Part shown: positions 51,869-61,560 of the stretch, piece after piece
Layout: each line of letters opens with the position of its first letter
Numbering within the stretch: position 1 is the stretch's first letter
Source: Oceanobacter sp045430275
Lineage (GTDB): Bacteria > Pseudomonadota > Gammaproteobacteria > Pseudomonadales > Oceanobacteraceae
NCBI GenBank assembly: GCA_045430275.1
Contig: JAILXU010000005.1
Span: forward strand, 1-64,000
Direction: 5' to 3'
DNA: 64,000 nt
Notes under the pieces: model-generated
What the model was told of the DNA's origin: nothing
The model's database searches: none
The model's input: only the letters and a program-made list of their open reading frames with translations
Translations under genes and position numbers: made by a program

Positions 51869-54436
51869 ATGAGCACACACCGCGTTGTTGTCGTTGGTAA
51901 CGGCATGGTTGGCCACCACTTTATTGATGCCCTGGCCCAATCCGAGCAAGCTGATCAGTTTGACATCCTCACCTTTTCTGAAGAGCCACGCCTGGCTTAC
52001 GACCGGGTTCAGCTCAGCAAATATTTCTCCGGTTCTTCGGCTGAAGACCTGGCCCTGACCACCGAAGCCGATTATCAGCGCAATGGCATTGTCTACACCC
52101 TGAACGACAAGGTGGTTGGCATTGATCGCGCCGCCAAAACCATCACCACTGCGCAAGGTCGAACCGAATCCTACGATACGCTGGTGTTGGCGACTGGCTC
52201 TTATCCTTTTGTACCGCCGATTCCGGGCAAGGATCAGGAGCATTGTCTGGTCTATCGCACCATCGAAGATCTGGAAGCCATTTCCGCATCGTCCAACCAA
52301 AGCAAAACCGGGGTTGTGGTCGGCGGCGGTCTGTTGGGACTGGAAGCCGCCAATGCACTGAAACAAGCCGGGCTGGAAACCCACGTGGTGGAATTTGCCC
52401 CGCGTCTGATGGCGGTTCAGCTCGATCAGGCCGGTGGCGAATTGCTGCGTACCAAAATCGAAAACCTCGGTGTGCAAGTACACACCGGCAAAAACACCCA
52501 GGAAATCGTGGCCGGTGAGTCTTCTCGCTATCGCATGAATTTTGCCGATGGTTCCTACCTTGAGACCGACATGATCCTGTTCTCGGCGGGTATTCGTCCG
52601 CAGGATGAACTGGCGCGACAGTTTGATCTGGAGATCGGCGAGCGCGGCGGCATCGTGGTCAATGATTCTTGTCAGACATCTGACCCTTCTGTTTACGCCA
52701 TCGGTGAATGTGCGCTCTGGAATAACCGGATTTTTGGTCTGGTGGCACCGGGTTATCAAATGGCCAAGGTGACGCTGGATCACATTGTGGCAACGCAGGT
52801 GACATCGACCGAACCGGCCTTGCGCTTTGAAGGTGCGGACATGAGCACCAAGCTCAAGCTGTTGGGTGTGGACGTGGCGTCCATTGGCGATGCGCACGGT
52901 CAGACCGAAGGCGCTCGCAGCTATGTCTTTTCCGACGACGTTGAAGGTGTTTACAAGCGTCTGGTGGTGTCTTCCGATGGCAAGAAGCTGCTGGGTGCTG
53001 TGTTGGTTGGCGAAGCCGAGGCCTACGGTAATCTGCTGCAATTGATGCTGAATGACATGGATATTCCGGGTAATCCGGCAGCACTGATTGTACCGACCGC
53101 CGATGGTGACGACGCCGGAGCGGCGTTTGGCCCAGCGGCCTTGCCTGCGACGGCGCAAATCTGTTCCTGTTTTGACGTCACCAAGGGTGATATTCAGCAA
53201 GCGGTTCAGCAGGGCTGTTGTTCGATGGCGGACATCAAGGACGCCACCCAGGCATCGACCGGCTGTGGCGGCTGCGCGGCATTGACCAAGCAGGTGCTGG
53301 ATGTTGAGTTGGAAGCCATGGGTGTTGAGGTCAATACCGACCTGTGCGAACACTTTGCCTACACGCGTCAGGAACTGGCGGACATCATTCGGGTGCAGGG
53401 CATCGAAACCTTCCAGCAAATACTGGAAAGCCACGGCAAGGGAGATGATGGCTGTGAAATCTGCAAACCCGCCATTGGCTCAATTCTGGCGTCGTTCAAT
53501 AACGACTACATCCTCAAGGATGAGCACATTGGCTTGCAGGACACCAACGACATTTTCCTCGGCAATATGCAAAAAGACGGCACCTATTCGGTGGTGCCCC
53601 GCGTGGCCGGTGGTGAAATCACACCCGACAAGCTGATAGTGCTGGGTGAAGTAGCCAAGCAATACGATCTGTACACCAAAATTACCGGCGGTCAGCGTAT
53701 TGATCTGTTTGGTGCCCAATTGCACGAATTGCCGGACATCTGGCGCACGCTGGTGGACGCCGGATTCGAGACCGGCCATGCCTATGGCAAGTCGCTGCGA
53801 ACGGTTAAATCCTGCGTCGGCAGCACCTGGTGCCGTTATGGTGTGCTGGATTCAGCGTCCATGGCGATTGCGCTGGAAGACCGCTACAAGGGATTGCGTG
53901 CGCCGCACAAAATCAAGTTTGCCGTCTCCGGTTGTACTCGTGAATGTGCCGAAGCCCAGTCAAAAGACATTGGTGTGATTGCCACCGAAAACGGCTGGAA
54001 CCTCTATGTGTGCGGTAACGGCGGCATGCGTCCACGTCACGGCGATCTGTTCGCCACCGATTTGGATGATGAAACCTTGGTGCGTTACATCGACCGGGTG
54101 CTGATGTTTTACATCCGCACGGCGGATCGTCTGCAGCGTACTTCGGTGTGGATGGAAAATCTGGACGGCGGTCTGGAGTATCTGAAGGAAGTCGTTGTTA
54201 ACGACAGCCTCGACATCGCCCAGGAGCTGGAAGACGGCATGACCCGCGTGGTTGGCTCGTACCAGTGTGAATGGAAAACGACCCTCGAAAATCCTGAAAA
54301 ACTCAAACGTTTCAGTCACTTCATCAATAGCGATTCCAGCGATGAGTTGTACTACGTGCGTGAGCGCGGTCAGCGTCGCCCGGCGACTGAAGCGGAAAAA
54401 ATCGAACTGGTCGAACTGACCCCGGAAATCAAATAA
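51869..54436 (+). CDS. nirB: assimilatory nitrite reductase [NAD(P)H], large subunit
   Basis: 855 residues. N-terminal FAD/NAD(P)H oxidoreductase half (RVVVVGNGMVGHHFID, VVVGGGLLGLEAANALKQAG, VYAIGECALWNNRIFGLV), BFD-like [2Fe-2S] domain with Cys pairs near 430 and 463 (ICSCFDVTK, STGCGGC), then the sirohaem/4Fe-4S half with TVKSCVGSTWCRYGV and VSGCTRECAEAQ, which provide the four cluster Cys. It reduces nitrite to ammonium with NirD. Behind its own sigma-54 promoter, divergent from nasA. Confidence 0.97.
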   Translation: MSTHRVVVVGNGMVGHHFIDALAQSEQADQFDILTFSEEPRLAYDRVQLSKYFSGSSAEDLALTTEADYQRNGIVYTLNDKVVGIDRAAKTITTAQGRTESYDTLVLATGSYPFVPPIPGKDQEHCLVYRTIEDLEAISASSNQSKTGVVVGGGLLGLEAANALKQAGLETHVVEFAPRLMAVQLDQAGGELLRTKIENLGVQVHTGKNTQEIVAGESSRYRMNFADGSYLETDMILFSAGIRPQDELARQFDLEIGERGGIVVNDSCQTSDPSVYAIGECALWNNRIFGLVAPGYQMAKVTLDHIVATQVTSTEPALRFEGADMSTKLKLLGVDVASIGDAHGQTEGARSYVFSDDVEGVYKRLVVSSDGKKLLGAVLVGEAEAYGNLLQLMLNDMDIPGNPAALIVPTADGDDAGAAFGPAALPATAQICSCFDVTKGDIQQAVQQGCCSMADIKDATQASTGCGGCAALTKQVLDVELEAMGVEVNTDLCEHFAYTRQELADIIRVQGIETFQQILESHGKGDDGCEICKPAIGSILASFNNDYILKDEHIGLQDTNDIFLGNMQKDGTYSVVPRVAGGEITPDKLIVLGEVAKQYDLYTKITGGQRIDLFGAQLHELPDIWRTLVDAGFETGHAYGKSLRTVKSCVGSTWCRYGVLDSASMAIALEDRYKGLRAPHKIKFAVSGCTRECAEAQSKDIGVIATENGWNLYVCGNGGMRPRHGDLFATDLDDETLVRYIDRVLMFYIRTADRLQRTSVWMENLDGGLEYLKEVVVNDSLDIAQELEDGMTRVVGSYQCEWKTTLENPEKLKRFSHFINSDSSDELYYVRERGQRRPATEAEKIELVELTPEIK

Positions 54437-54446
54437 GGAGCTTGCC

Positions 54447-54770
54447 ATGAGCCAGTGGAAAACCGTGTGTCCGTTAACCGATATTGCCCCGAATACCGGC
54501 GTGTGTGCCTTGCATCAAGGCGAGCAGGTGGCTCTGTTCCGCCGTGGTGCGGACGATGCTGTGTATGCCATCAGCAATTACGATCCCATCGGCAAGGCCA
54601 ACGTGCTGTCGCGTGGACTGATTGGTTCGATCAAAGATCGGGTGGTGGTGGCTTCACCGCTGTATAAACAACATTTTGATCTGAGTACCGGAGAGTGCCT
54701 GGAACAGCCTGAGAGCACCATCAAAACCTATCCGGTACGGGTCGAAAATGGCCAGATTGAACTGGGCTAA
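54447..54770 (+). CDS. nirD: nitrite reductase small subunit
   Basis: 107 residues of Rieske-like fold (VCPLTDIAPNTGVCALHQGEQVALFRR, SPLYKQHFDLSTGECLEQP). The CxH and CxxH cluster ligands of true Rieske proteins are absent, as is normal for NirD. AAGGAG precedes the ATG, 10 bases after the nirB stop. It completes the soluble nitrite reductase and is followed by a strong terminator. Confidence 0.95.
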   Translation: MSQWKTVCPLTDIAPNTGVCALHQGEQVALFRRGADDAVYAISNYDPIGKANVLSRGLIGSIKDRVVVASPLYKQHFDLSTGECLEQPESTIKTYPVRVENGQIELG

Positions 54771-54830
54771 CCTGTGATTGCATTGGACTGAATCGTCGTC
54801 TGATTGATCTTGAGAAACCCCTTTGCGCTT

Positions 54831-54868
54831 GCCAGCATCTGACCGAGAGAGCAGATGCTGGCTTTTTT
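54831..54868 (+). terminator. Rho-independent terminator of nirBD
   Basis: Perfect 11-bp stem GCCAGCATCTG / CAGATGCTGGC, ten-base loop, then six T. Confidence 0.95.
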
Positions 54869-54972
54869 CTGTCCGCTTTATCGTGCCGGACTGTACTATC
54901 CTGATGCCCGCTCGGCTAACATCCCACCCTGATTGTTTTGTTATTGCCTTATGACTGGCGGATTTTTATTGC

Positions 54973-56262
54973 ATGTCTGATCCTCAAACACCGTCTGCGG
55001 TGTCTTTTTTCCTTTCTGGTTCACTGACCGACGCGCTGTTTCGTTGGTTGTCATTCCAGCGTTTTGTGCAGCAGGGTGAGCGCCTGTCGCTGGATTCCGG
55101 GCAAACGTGCCCACAACAGCCACTGGAATGGTTGCAGCTTTGGCAAGCCCGGCAGGCGACGGCCCCGCGCTTGCCAACCGCTATCTGGCCCCCGGTCTGG
55201 TTGCTGGGTGCGGCCCTGATGGGCATCGTCACCATGCTGGGTATGATGGCCGTGACACTGGGGCAACCGGTGAATATCTGGTTGCCTCTGCTGCTGTTTG
55301 CCCTGTTGCCTCTGGTGTTGTCGCTGACCACCCTGTTGCTGCAGTGGCTGCCACTGTCACCGAATACGCAGTCCTGGTTGCCTGCGGTTTGGCAGCGGTT
55401 ATTGTCTTCCGATACGTCCTGGCACTGGTGCCGAGAATCGCCACGGCTGTTGAGTCCCTGGTTGCAGTGGCAGCTTCAGCGGGCCGCCAGCCTGTTTATG
55501 CTGTGCGCCATGCTGACGTTCTTTGTGGTGGCGCTGTTTCAGGACATCCGCTTTGTCTGGTCGTCCACGTTTATTCAGCAAGACGCCACCATGTTGGCGG
55601 TGTTCGAGGTACTGTGCTGGCCCTGGAGCTGGGCCTTGCCTGCGCCTTCTCTGGAAGCAGTACAAGCCAGCCGTTTGGGATTGGAATATCAGGCTCTGGC
55701 AGAACCGTTGTGGCCGCTGGTGGTGATGTCGATCCTGTTTTACGGCTTGTTGCCGCGCGTGCTGCTGCTGGGGTTGTTCCGGCGGCAACTGCGCACCCGG
55801 CTGTCGTTGGCGGTGCAGGAGTCGGGCAGCGTCGAGGCGTTTCTGAATCTGCAACAGCTTGAGCGCAGCCAGAATGCATTGGTGGTCGAGGCCGAAACAC
55901 CCACGCTGGAAGTGGAATCGGTCGAACATCCGCAAGGCAGTCAGGTTGGCTGGCGCTTGATGGATGACACCGAATCCCTGAGCTGGAATCTGGGTATGGG
56001 GGATTGGCAGGATGATGAACACTGGCTGACCTCGGAGCAAAGCCACTTGGCGGCTCCGGTGCAGATACTGGTGACCTTCTGGCAAACGCCTACGGGTGAA
56101 ATGGAAGATTGCTTGCTGATGCTGAAGGACAATAACCCGGAGATGAGTCTGGTGCTGTTGCAGGCGCAGGATGAAACCGAGCGAGATCAGGCCCAGTTGC
56201 GTACCTGGCAGTATTTTGCCGAGAAGTGCCAATTGCCGCTGCGCACGGAGGCAACGTTATGA
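54973..56262 (+). CDS. DUF2868 membrane protein
   Basis: 429 residues, at least four hydrophobic segments (about 74-95 WLLGAALMGIVTMLGMM, 99-125, 172-192 and 255-275) and a soluble C-terminal third containing DDTESLSWNLGMGDWQDDEHW. This matches DUF2868, found almost always beside a DUF3482 GTPase. The stop overlaps the GTPase start (ATGA). Function is unknown. Confidence 0.85.
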   Translation: MSDPQTPSAVSFFLSGSLTDALFRWLSFQRFVQQGERLSLDSGQTCPQQPLEWLQLWQARQATAPRLPTAIWPPVWLLGAALMGIVTMLGMMAVTLGQPVNIWLPLLLFALLPLVLSLTTLLLQWLPLSPNTQSWLPAVWQRLLSSDTSWHWCRESPRLLSPWLQWQLQRAASLFMLCAMLTFFVVALFQDIRFVWSSTFIQQDATMLAVFEVLCWPWSWALPAPSLEAVQASRLGLEYQALAEPLWPLVVMSILFYGLLPRVLLLGLFRRQLRTRLSLAVQESGSVEAFLNLQQLERSQNALVVEAETPTLEVESVEHPQGSQVGWRLMDDTESLSWNLGMGDWQDDEHWLTSEQSHLAAPVQILVTFWQTPTGEMEDCLLMLKDNNPEMSLVLLQAQDETERDQAQLRTWQYFAEKCQLPLRTEATL

Positions 56263-57680
56263 GCGCCCTGTCTGACAAGCAACCAGTGTTTGCGGTGGTG
56301 GGGCATCCGAATCGGGGCAAGTCCTGCATCGTGGCCACGCTGACACGGCAGGATGCCGTGCGGATTTCTGAAATTTCCGGCACCACGACGGAATCTCAAG
56401 CGTTTCACCTGACACTGGGTGGCCAGCGCCAGTATGAACTGGTGGATACGCCCGGATTCCAGCGCCCGCGTCAGGTGTTGTCATGGCTGCAAAAACAGGC
56501 CACGCACGCCGGGGAGCGTGTGGCATCCGTAGAGGCCTTTCTGGCGGAATACACCGCCAAACAGCCACCCCGGTTTGTGGATGAGGTCGAGCTGTTGACG
56601 CCTATTATGCAAGGGGCAGGGATCATCTATGTGGTGGATGGCTCGTTGCCCTATTCGCCGGAATACGAAGCGGAAATGACCATCCTGCAATGGACCGGAC
56701 AGCCTCGAATGGCGCTGATCAATCCCATTGGTGGTGAAGCCTTCGTGTCCGAATGGCAGGCCGCCCTGTCGCAGTATTTTGGGGTGGTTCGGGTGTTTGA
56801 CCCCATGACCGCCGACGAAGGCAAACAGCGCGCGGTGTTGTCGGCCTTTGCGGAGCTGTACGAGCCATGGCGTGTGCCGCTGGAACAAACCCTGAAAGCG
56901 CTGGATCAGCATCAGCAGCATCTGGAGCAGCAAGGTGTGTGTTTGATGGTGGAACGACTGGTGGCGATGCTGTCGTATACCCACGAAATCCGTGTCCCGG
57001 TGGACGCACTGGAACCCGCCTTGCGCAAGCAACTCAAGCGTGAATATCAGCAAACTTTGCGGGATATGGAACGTCGTACCCGGCGAGAATTGCAGGCGCT
57101 GTTTGCACACACGCAATTGCAAACTGAAAGTACGGCCTTGCAGACCGATTATCCCGATTTATTTGATCAGGACGCCTGGTATCTGTTTGGCCTGAGTCGC
57201 CAGAAGCTGATCGTGTTATCGGCTTCCGCCGGAGCGGCGGCTGGGGCGGTGCTGGATGCGGGGGTCGGTGGTGCGTCCTTTATGACCGGTGCATTGGCGG
57301 GCGGTGTGGTGTCGGGTCTGGCTTCTATTGCGGCGACGCTGAAGCCGGAGAAGCTGAAAATACGGGGAGTTCCGGTGGCGGGTAAGTCGCTGGTGGCTGG
57401 CCCGGTCAAGGAGCTGCCGTTCGCCTTTGCGCTACTGGGGCGTTTGCTGGATTTCCTCGCCCTGTTGCAGTGTCGCACCCATGCGGATCGCTCAACGGCC
57501 CAATTGCAGGATCGCGGTATGGGCGAGCGGCTGGAGCGCTTGCCACGCATGGATCAGGTCAAATTGACCCGATTGATTCAGAAAGCCCACAAGGGCCTGA
57601 GTGACAAGGAACAGCGGCAGTTGTGTGAGTACATCACATGGATGCTGGCGGATTCCGAAGAGAGACGCCGGTCGCTGTAA
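56259..57680 (+). CDS. GTPase, DUF3482 family
   Basis: 473 residues from ATG 56259, preceded by GGAGG. N-terminal G domain: P-loop GHPNRGKS at 15-22, switch I region with GTTTES, G3 DTPG at 63-66. A canonical NKxD (G4) motif is not obvious; NPIGGEA occupies that area. The C-terminal half carries DUF3482, with long helices and a Gly/Ala-rich hydrophobic patch near 330-370 (SASAGAAAGAVLDAGVGGASF) that may insert in the membrane. It is translationally coupled to DUF2868, so they probably form one complex. Confidence 0.88.
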   Translation: MSALSDKQPVFAVVGHPNRGKSCIVATLTRQDAVRISEISGTTTESQAFHLTLGGQRQYELVDTPGFQRPRQVLSWLQKQATHAGERVASVEAFLAEYTAKQPPRFVDEVELLTPIMQGAGIIYVVDGSLPYSPEYEAEMTILQWTGQPRMALINPIGGEAFVSEWQAALSQYFGVVRVFDPMTADEGKQRAVLSAFAELYEPWRVPLEQTLKALDQHQQHLEQQGVCLMVERLVAMLSYTHEIRVPVDALEPALRKQLKREYQQTLRDMERRTRRELQALFAHTQLQTESTALQTDYPDLFDQDAWYLFGLSRQKLIVLSASAGAAAGAVLDAGVGGASFMTGALAGGVVSGLASIAATLKPEKLKIRGVPVAGKSLVAGPVKELPFAFALLGRLLDFLALLQCRTHADRSTAQLQDRGMGERLERLPRMDQVKLTRLIQKAHKGLSDKEQRQLCEYITWMLADSEERRRSL

Positions 57681-57814
57681 GGTAAACACCATCAGGATTG
57701 GCTATGATTAGACACATCGATAAAACCCGATGAATCTGGTCGGAATTGCCCGCCGAAGCGGATAGCTTCTGAGGTATTTCGACGGTATTTGGTAACCGAT
57801 TGCCTGGAGGGCAT

Positions 57815-59203
57815 GTGAATCTGATATTTCGTAGCAGTGCGTTACTGCTGTTGGCTTTTTTACAGGGATGTGGCAGCGAAGACGACAGTAATTTTGCCCC
57901 GACGGTGTCTGCCGGTGATGATCGTACGGCACGCGGTGGACAGGAGGTTGTGCTGACCGCGACGGCTGAGGATACCAATGGCAGCATTCAGTCGTATCAG
58001 TGGAGCCAAACCGGTGGAGCTGCCGTGACATTGGTGGATGCTGATGAGGAAGCCATGAGTTTTGAAGCGCCCGTAGACAGTCAGTCGCAGGTGCTGGAAT
58101 TCAAGGTGATCGTGACGGACAACGAGAATGCTCGTGCGGCTGATTCCATTCAAGTAACGGTGCAAGCCGGTATTGCAGCACCGGAGAACTTTCGGGTGCG
58201 CATGGTTGGGCGCAATGCCATCCTGCAGTGGGACCCGGTAGAAGAGGCTGACGATTATCTGCTGTACTACGCTCAGGAGTCTTTCTCTGGTCTGTCTGAT
58301 ACGGTCAATTACGCAACGCTTGAAGGCGCTGAACGTTTATTGATCACCTTGTCTGATCAACCATTAGTGCAGTTGCGCAACCTGACCGATAAACAGCGTT
58401 ATTTTTTTACCGTCACGACCCGTTTTACCCCATCTCTGGCGGTTCAGCCGGTTGAAAGCATTCCTGCCACCGAAATCAGTCGTCTGGTCGGGCAGACACT
58501 CACAGCCTCCCAGCCTCTGAATGACACCACCGTGATCAAGTGTCTGGATGCCAATGCCGGTCTGGTGGATTGTGCTGTTGAAACATTGCCCAACCAGGAC
58601 GGTGATCTGGGCCGTACTGCTCAGGATGCGGCCGATAAGCTCATCAAGGCAGGTTTTGGGCTGGCGGGCTTTGATTTCACGCTGCTGGATGCTGAAGGTG
58701 AAGAAATGAGTCCAGGCTCTGCCGCTGCTGATTGTCTGAGAGACAATGTCACCGGACTGGTCTGGGAGCTTAAAAAACAGAACCTGAGCATGCGTCGTGC
58801 TGACAATCGCTACAGTTGGTATGAGCCGGATGCCACCATCAATGGTGGTGAAGCAGGCCTGCTTAATGGCCCGGATTGTGCCGGTGGTGTCTGTAATACG
58901 TTTGCCTATTTGTCCCGTCTGAATCAGCAATCCTTGTGTGGTTTGACCCAATGGCGTTTGCCGAGTGTGGCGGATTTGCGCTCGATTGGTGACATCGGCA
59001 AGGCCTGTAATCTGGATGGCGGCGGTTGTCGCTATGATTTGTCGTCCTATTACTGGACCAGTACGACCCGAGCGGATGATGCAACCGAAGCCTGGCAAAT
59101 TACTCTGGATGGTCGAACGGATGTGCCGATGTCAAAGTCGAAAGTAGCCCGGCTGATCGCTGTTGCAGACAAGGTCGCGGACAAAGTAGAGGAATCAGAA
59201 TGA
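57815..59203 (+). CDS. PKD/FN3/DUF1566 lipoprotein, cassette copy 1
   Basis: 462 residues from GTG 57815, with GGAGG five bases ahead. Lipoprotein signal LLLLAFLQGC, Cys19. Then a PKD-like domain (APTVSAGDDRTARGGQEVVL, YQWSQTGG; about 28-112), an FN3-like domain (APENFRVRMVGRNAILQWDPVEEADDYLLYYA) and a C-terminal DUF1566 domain (TGLVWELKKQN, QWRLPSVADLRSI, YYWTSTT). Cys residues are frequent in the last. Probably outer-membrane surface-exposed. Its stop overlaps the next start (ATGA). Confidence 0.85.
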   Translation: MNLIFRSSALLLLAFLQGCGSEDDSNFAPTVSAGDDRTARGGQEVVLTATAEDTNGSIQSYQWSQTGGAAVTLVDADEEAMSFEAPVDSQSQVLEFKVIVTDNENARAADSIQVTVQAGIAAPENFRVRMVGRNAILQWDPVEEADDYLLYYAQESFSGLSDTVNYATLEGAERLLITLSDQPLVQLRNLTDKQRYFFTVTTRFTPSLAVQPVESIPATEISRLVGQTLTASQPLNDTTVIKCLDANAGLVDCAVETLPNQDGDLGRTAQDAADKLIKAGFGLAGFDFTLLDAEGEEMSPGSAAADCLRDNVTGLVWELKKQNLSMRRADNRYSWYEPDATINGGEAGLLNGPDCAGGVCNTFAYLSRLNQQSLCGLTQWRLPSVADLRSIGDIGKACNLDGGGCRYDLSSYYWTSTTRADDATEAWQITLDGRTDVPMSKSKVARLIAVADKVADKVEESE

Positions 59204-59733
59204 CTCTTCAGAGAAAATACGGTTTTCACTTACTCTTTCTGATTTGGTTGGGCTGTGTCTCTGTACTGGGCAATGCCCAAACCTGTACGGATAATCTGGT
59301 CAAAATTGCCGACGATCGTTTCACCGATCAGGAAGATGGCACGGTTTACGATACTCAAACCGGCTTGCTGTGGATGCGTTGCGCTTATGGCACCGAGTGG
59401 AAAACGGGCCAATGCAAGGAAAACCCGTTGCTGGTGAGCTGGTCTGATAGCTTGACTCTGGCCGGTGAGCAAACCTTTGCCGGGTATGTTGATTGGCAAT
59501 TGCCCAATGTTAATGAGCTGCAGAGTCTGGTGGAGTGGGCGTGCGTCAACCCGGCAATTAATACCACGGCGTTTGCCAGTGTCAATGGAGGCCGCTACTG
59601 GTCATCCACTGCCCGGCAGGTTGTGGGTGATAGTACGAAAGGGGTGGTTCTGACGGTGGATTTTTTTAATGGCCGTATCCGGGATGAATCTCTGAACAGT
59701 GGTTACGTACTGTTTGTACGTCATCCTGAATAA
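59200..59733 (+). CDS. short exported DUF1566 protein, cassette copy 1
   Basis: 177 residues, signal peptide MTLQRKYGFHLLFLIWLGCV ending near NAQ, followed by one DUF1566 domain: QTGLLWMRCAYGTEWKTGQCK, DWQLPNVNELQSLVEWACVNP, YWSSTARQV. Six Cys in the mature part suggest disulfides. Translationally coupled to the upstream lipoprotein, so probably secreted partners. Confidence 0.85.
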   Translation: MTLQRKYGFHLLFLIWLGCVSVLGNAQTCTDNLVKIADDRFTDQEDGTVYDTQTGLLWMRCAYGTEWKTGQCKENPLLVSWSDSLTLAGEQTFAGYVDWQLPNVNELQSLVEWACVNPAINTTAFASVNGGRYWSSTARQVVGDSTKGVVLTVDFFNGRIRDESLNSGYVLFVRHPE

Positions 59734-59779
59734 CGCCATTTGCTCAGTTGGTGCTGATATGAATAACAAGGGAAATACA

Positions 59780-61558
59780 ATGATCAAACAGCAACAGAGC
59801 CGGTTGAAATTACTGGTTTCCGCTGGCCTGCTGGCCTTATTGGCTGGTTGTGGTGGTGAGGCTTCTTCGGCATCGCCTCTGGATAATTCCGGTACGCCGA
59901 CCACGCCAGATCCAACGGACCCTACAGACCCTGTAGACCCTGTAGATCCAACGACTCCGACAGATACCAATGCGTCACCGGTAGCTAATGCGGGGCAAGA
60001 TCAGCGGGCATTGGCAGGTACAACCGTTCACTTGCCGGGTAGCGGTCAGGATGCAGATGGCAGTATCGCCAGCTATGAATGGACGCAGGTGGATGGCACC
60101 AATGCCATTATTAATAACACCACGGCAGCTACCACGACGGTCACATTGCCATCGGTGACAACCAGTGAAGTGCTCTCTTTCTCTCTGACGGTCACTGATA
60201 ATCAGGGCGCATCTGATACCGACAGTGTGGATCTGACGCTGTTTGTGGATGCCAGTACGGTCGATAACAGTGTGCCGCTGGCGAATGCCGGTGTGGATCA
60301 GGTGGTGTCGACCGGGGATTCGGTTTTATTGTCCGGCAGCGGCGATGATCTGGATGGTGTGATTGAATCCTATGCCTGGACACAGACGGATGGCGTATCG
60401 GTGACGCTGACGGATGCCAATACATCCATGCCGTCTTTTACCGCTCCGACTGTGAATGGCCAGGCAACACTGACGTTTGCGTTGAAGGTGACGGACGACA
60501 AGGGAGCAACCGCGTCCGATGATGTGGATGTCGAAGTTTTCTCTCCAATGGCACCACCTGAGAATGTGCAGGCCGTTGCAACACCCGGAACAATCACCGT
60601 TTCCTGGGATGCTGTGCCAGGTGCGGAAACCTATAACCTGTATTACGCACAAGAGTCTCTTAATGACGACATAGCGAATTACAAAACCTATCTTCAGGGG
60701 ACATTGGAAGCTGGGTTGGATGCGCTTACCTTTGAACTGGATAGTCCAGCCAGCATTACAGAGTTTTACTTTGTGGTGACAGCCATGAGAGCTGGTGATG
60801 AAAGTGATGGCAGTGCAGAAATCAATGCGACCAGTGAGGTTGGTATTGTGGTCGGTGCAACCAAGCTGCTTAATGATACGGGTTTTGATACCTGTGCAAC
60901 AGAGACTGTATCAGGACGTATATGCCCCATTGATAGTTTTAAGAGACAGGATGGAGCAATAGGCAGGGATAGTGCAGCCAAAGCAGGTAATCTGGAAAAA
61001 GTTGGTAGTGGTCGAGCAAGCTTTGATTTTCTGAAGGTCGATTCCAAAGGCAAGCCACTGGCTGCGGCTGCAGAAAGCTGGGATTGTGTATTTGATAATC
61101 GTACCGGCCTTTTGTGGGAAGTAAAAAAGGCATCTGGTGGCTCCGATGTACGGAGCACAGCATCCAAATTTACCTGGTACATGGCTGATTCTTCGATTAA
61201 TGGTGGGAATGCTGGTACAGAAACTGGGGGGACAAGTTGCAATATTAATGGTGATTGCAACACAACAACCTATATCGAGGCGGTTAATGCCAAAAACTTG
61301 TGTGGTTACTCCAATTGGCGTTTGCCTACAGTGATGGAATTGTCATCAATCATTGACCATGGTGCGGTTCAGCCTGCTATTGATATAAATTTCTTCCCAT
61401 TGACTCAGACGCTTTTGGCTTACTGGACCCAAACCGTCTACGCCAAAGGTGAGGATGTGTGGGCAGTTGAATTTAATACTGGAACTGTTGGGCGGCGTTC
61501 TCCAGCGGGTGAAGCTTATGTGCGCTTGGTGGTAAATGAGTTACCAGAGGAGAATTAA
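59780..61558 (+). CDS. PKD/FN3/DUF1566 lipoprotein, cassette copy 2
   Basis: 592 residues from ATG 59780, preceded by AAGGGA. Lipobox LLALLAGC, Cys24. A Pro/Asp/Thr linker (DPTDPTDPVDPVDP), two PKD-like domains (NAGQDQRALAGTTVHLPGSG; NAGVDQVVSTGDSVLLSGSG), an FN3-like domain (PENVQAVATPGTITVSWDAVPGAETYNLYYAQES) and DUF1566 (TGLLWEVKKASGG, NWRLPTVMELSSIID, YWTQTVY). It has one PKD domain more than copy 1. The last third is more AT-rich than the first two thirds. Confidence 0.85.
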   Translation: MIKQQQSRLKLLVSAGLLALLAGCGGEASSASPLDNSGTPTTPDPTDPTDPVDPVDPTTPTDTNASPVANAGQDQRALAGTTVHLPGSGQDADGSIASYEWTQVDGTNAIINNTTAATTTVTLPSVTTSEVLSFSLTVTDNQGASDTDSVDLTLFVDASTVDNSVPLANAGVDQVVSTGDSVLLSGSGDDLDGVIESYAWTQTDGVSVTLTDANTSMPSFTAPTVNGQATLTFALKVTDDKGATASDDVDVEVFSPMAPPENVQAVATPGTITVSWDAVPGAETYNLYYAQESLNDDIANYKTYLQGTLEAGLDALTFELDSPASITEFYFVVTAMRAGDESDGSAEINATSEVGIVVGATKLLNDTGFDTCATETVSGRICPIDSFKRQDGAIGRDSAAKAGNLEKVGSGRASFDFLKVDSKGKPLAAAAESWDCVFDNRTGLLWEVKKASGGSDVRSTASKFTWYMADSSINGGNAGTETGGTSCNINGDCNTTTYIEAVNAKNLCGYSNWRLPTVMELSSIIDHGAVQPAIDINFFPLTQTLLAYWTQTVYAKGEDVWAVEFNTGTVGRRSPAGEAYVRLVVNELPEEN

Positions 61559-61560
61559 CG

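Noticed and set aside
51842..53434. 530-codon minus-strand frame opposite nirB
   Set aside because: Antisense shadow of NirB with no recognisable protein features.
59905..59965. Asp-Pro-Thr repeat as a recombination hotspot or CRISPR-like array
   Set aside because: It is a short coding linker between lipoprotein anchor and PKD domains, common in surface proteins.
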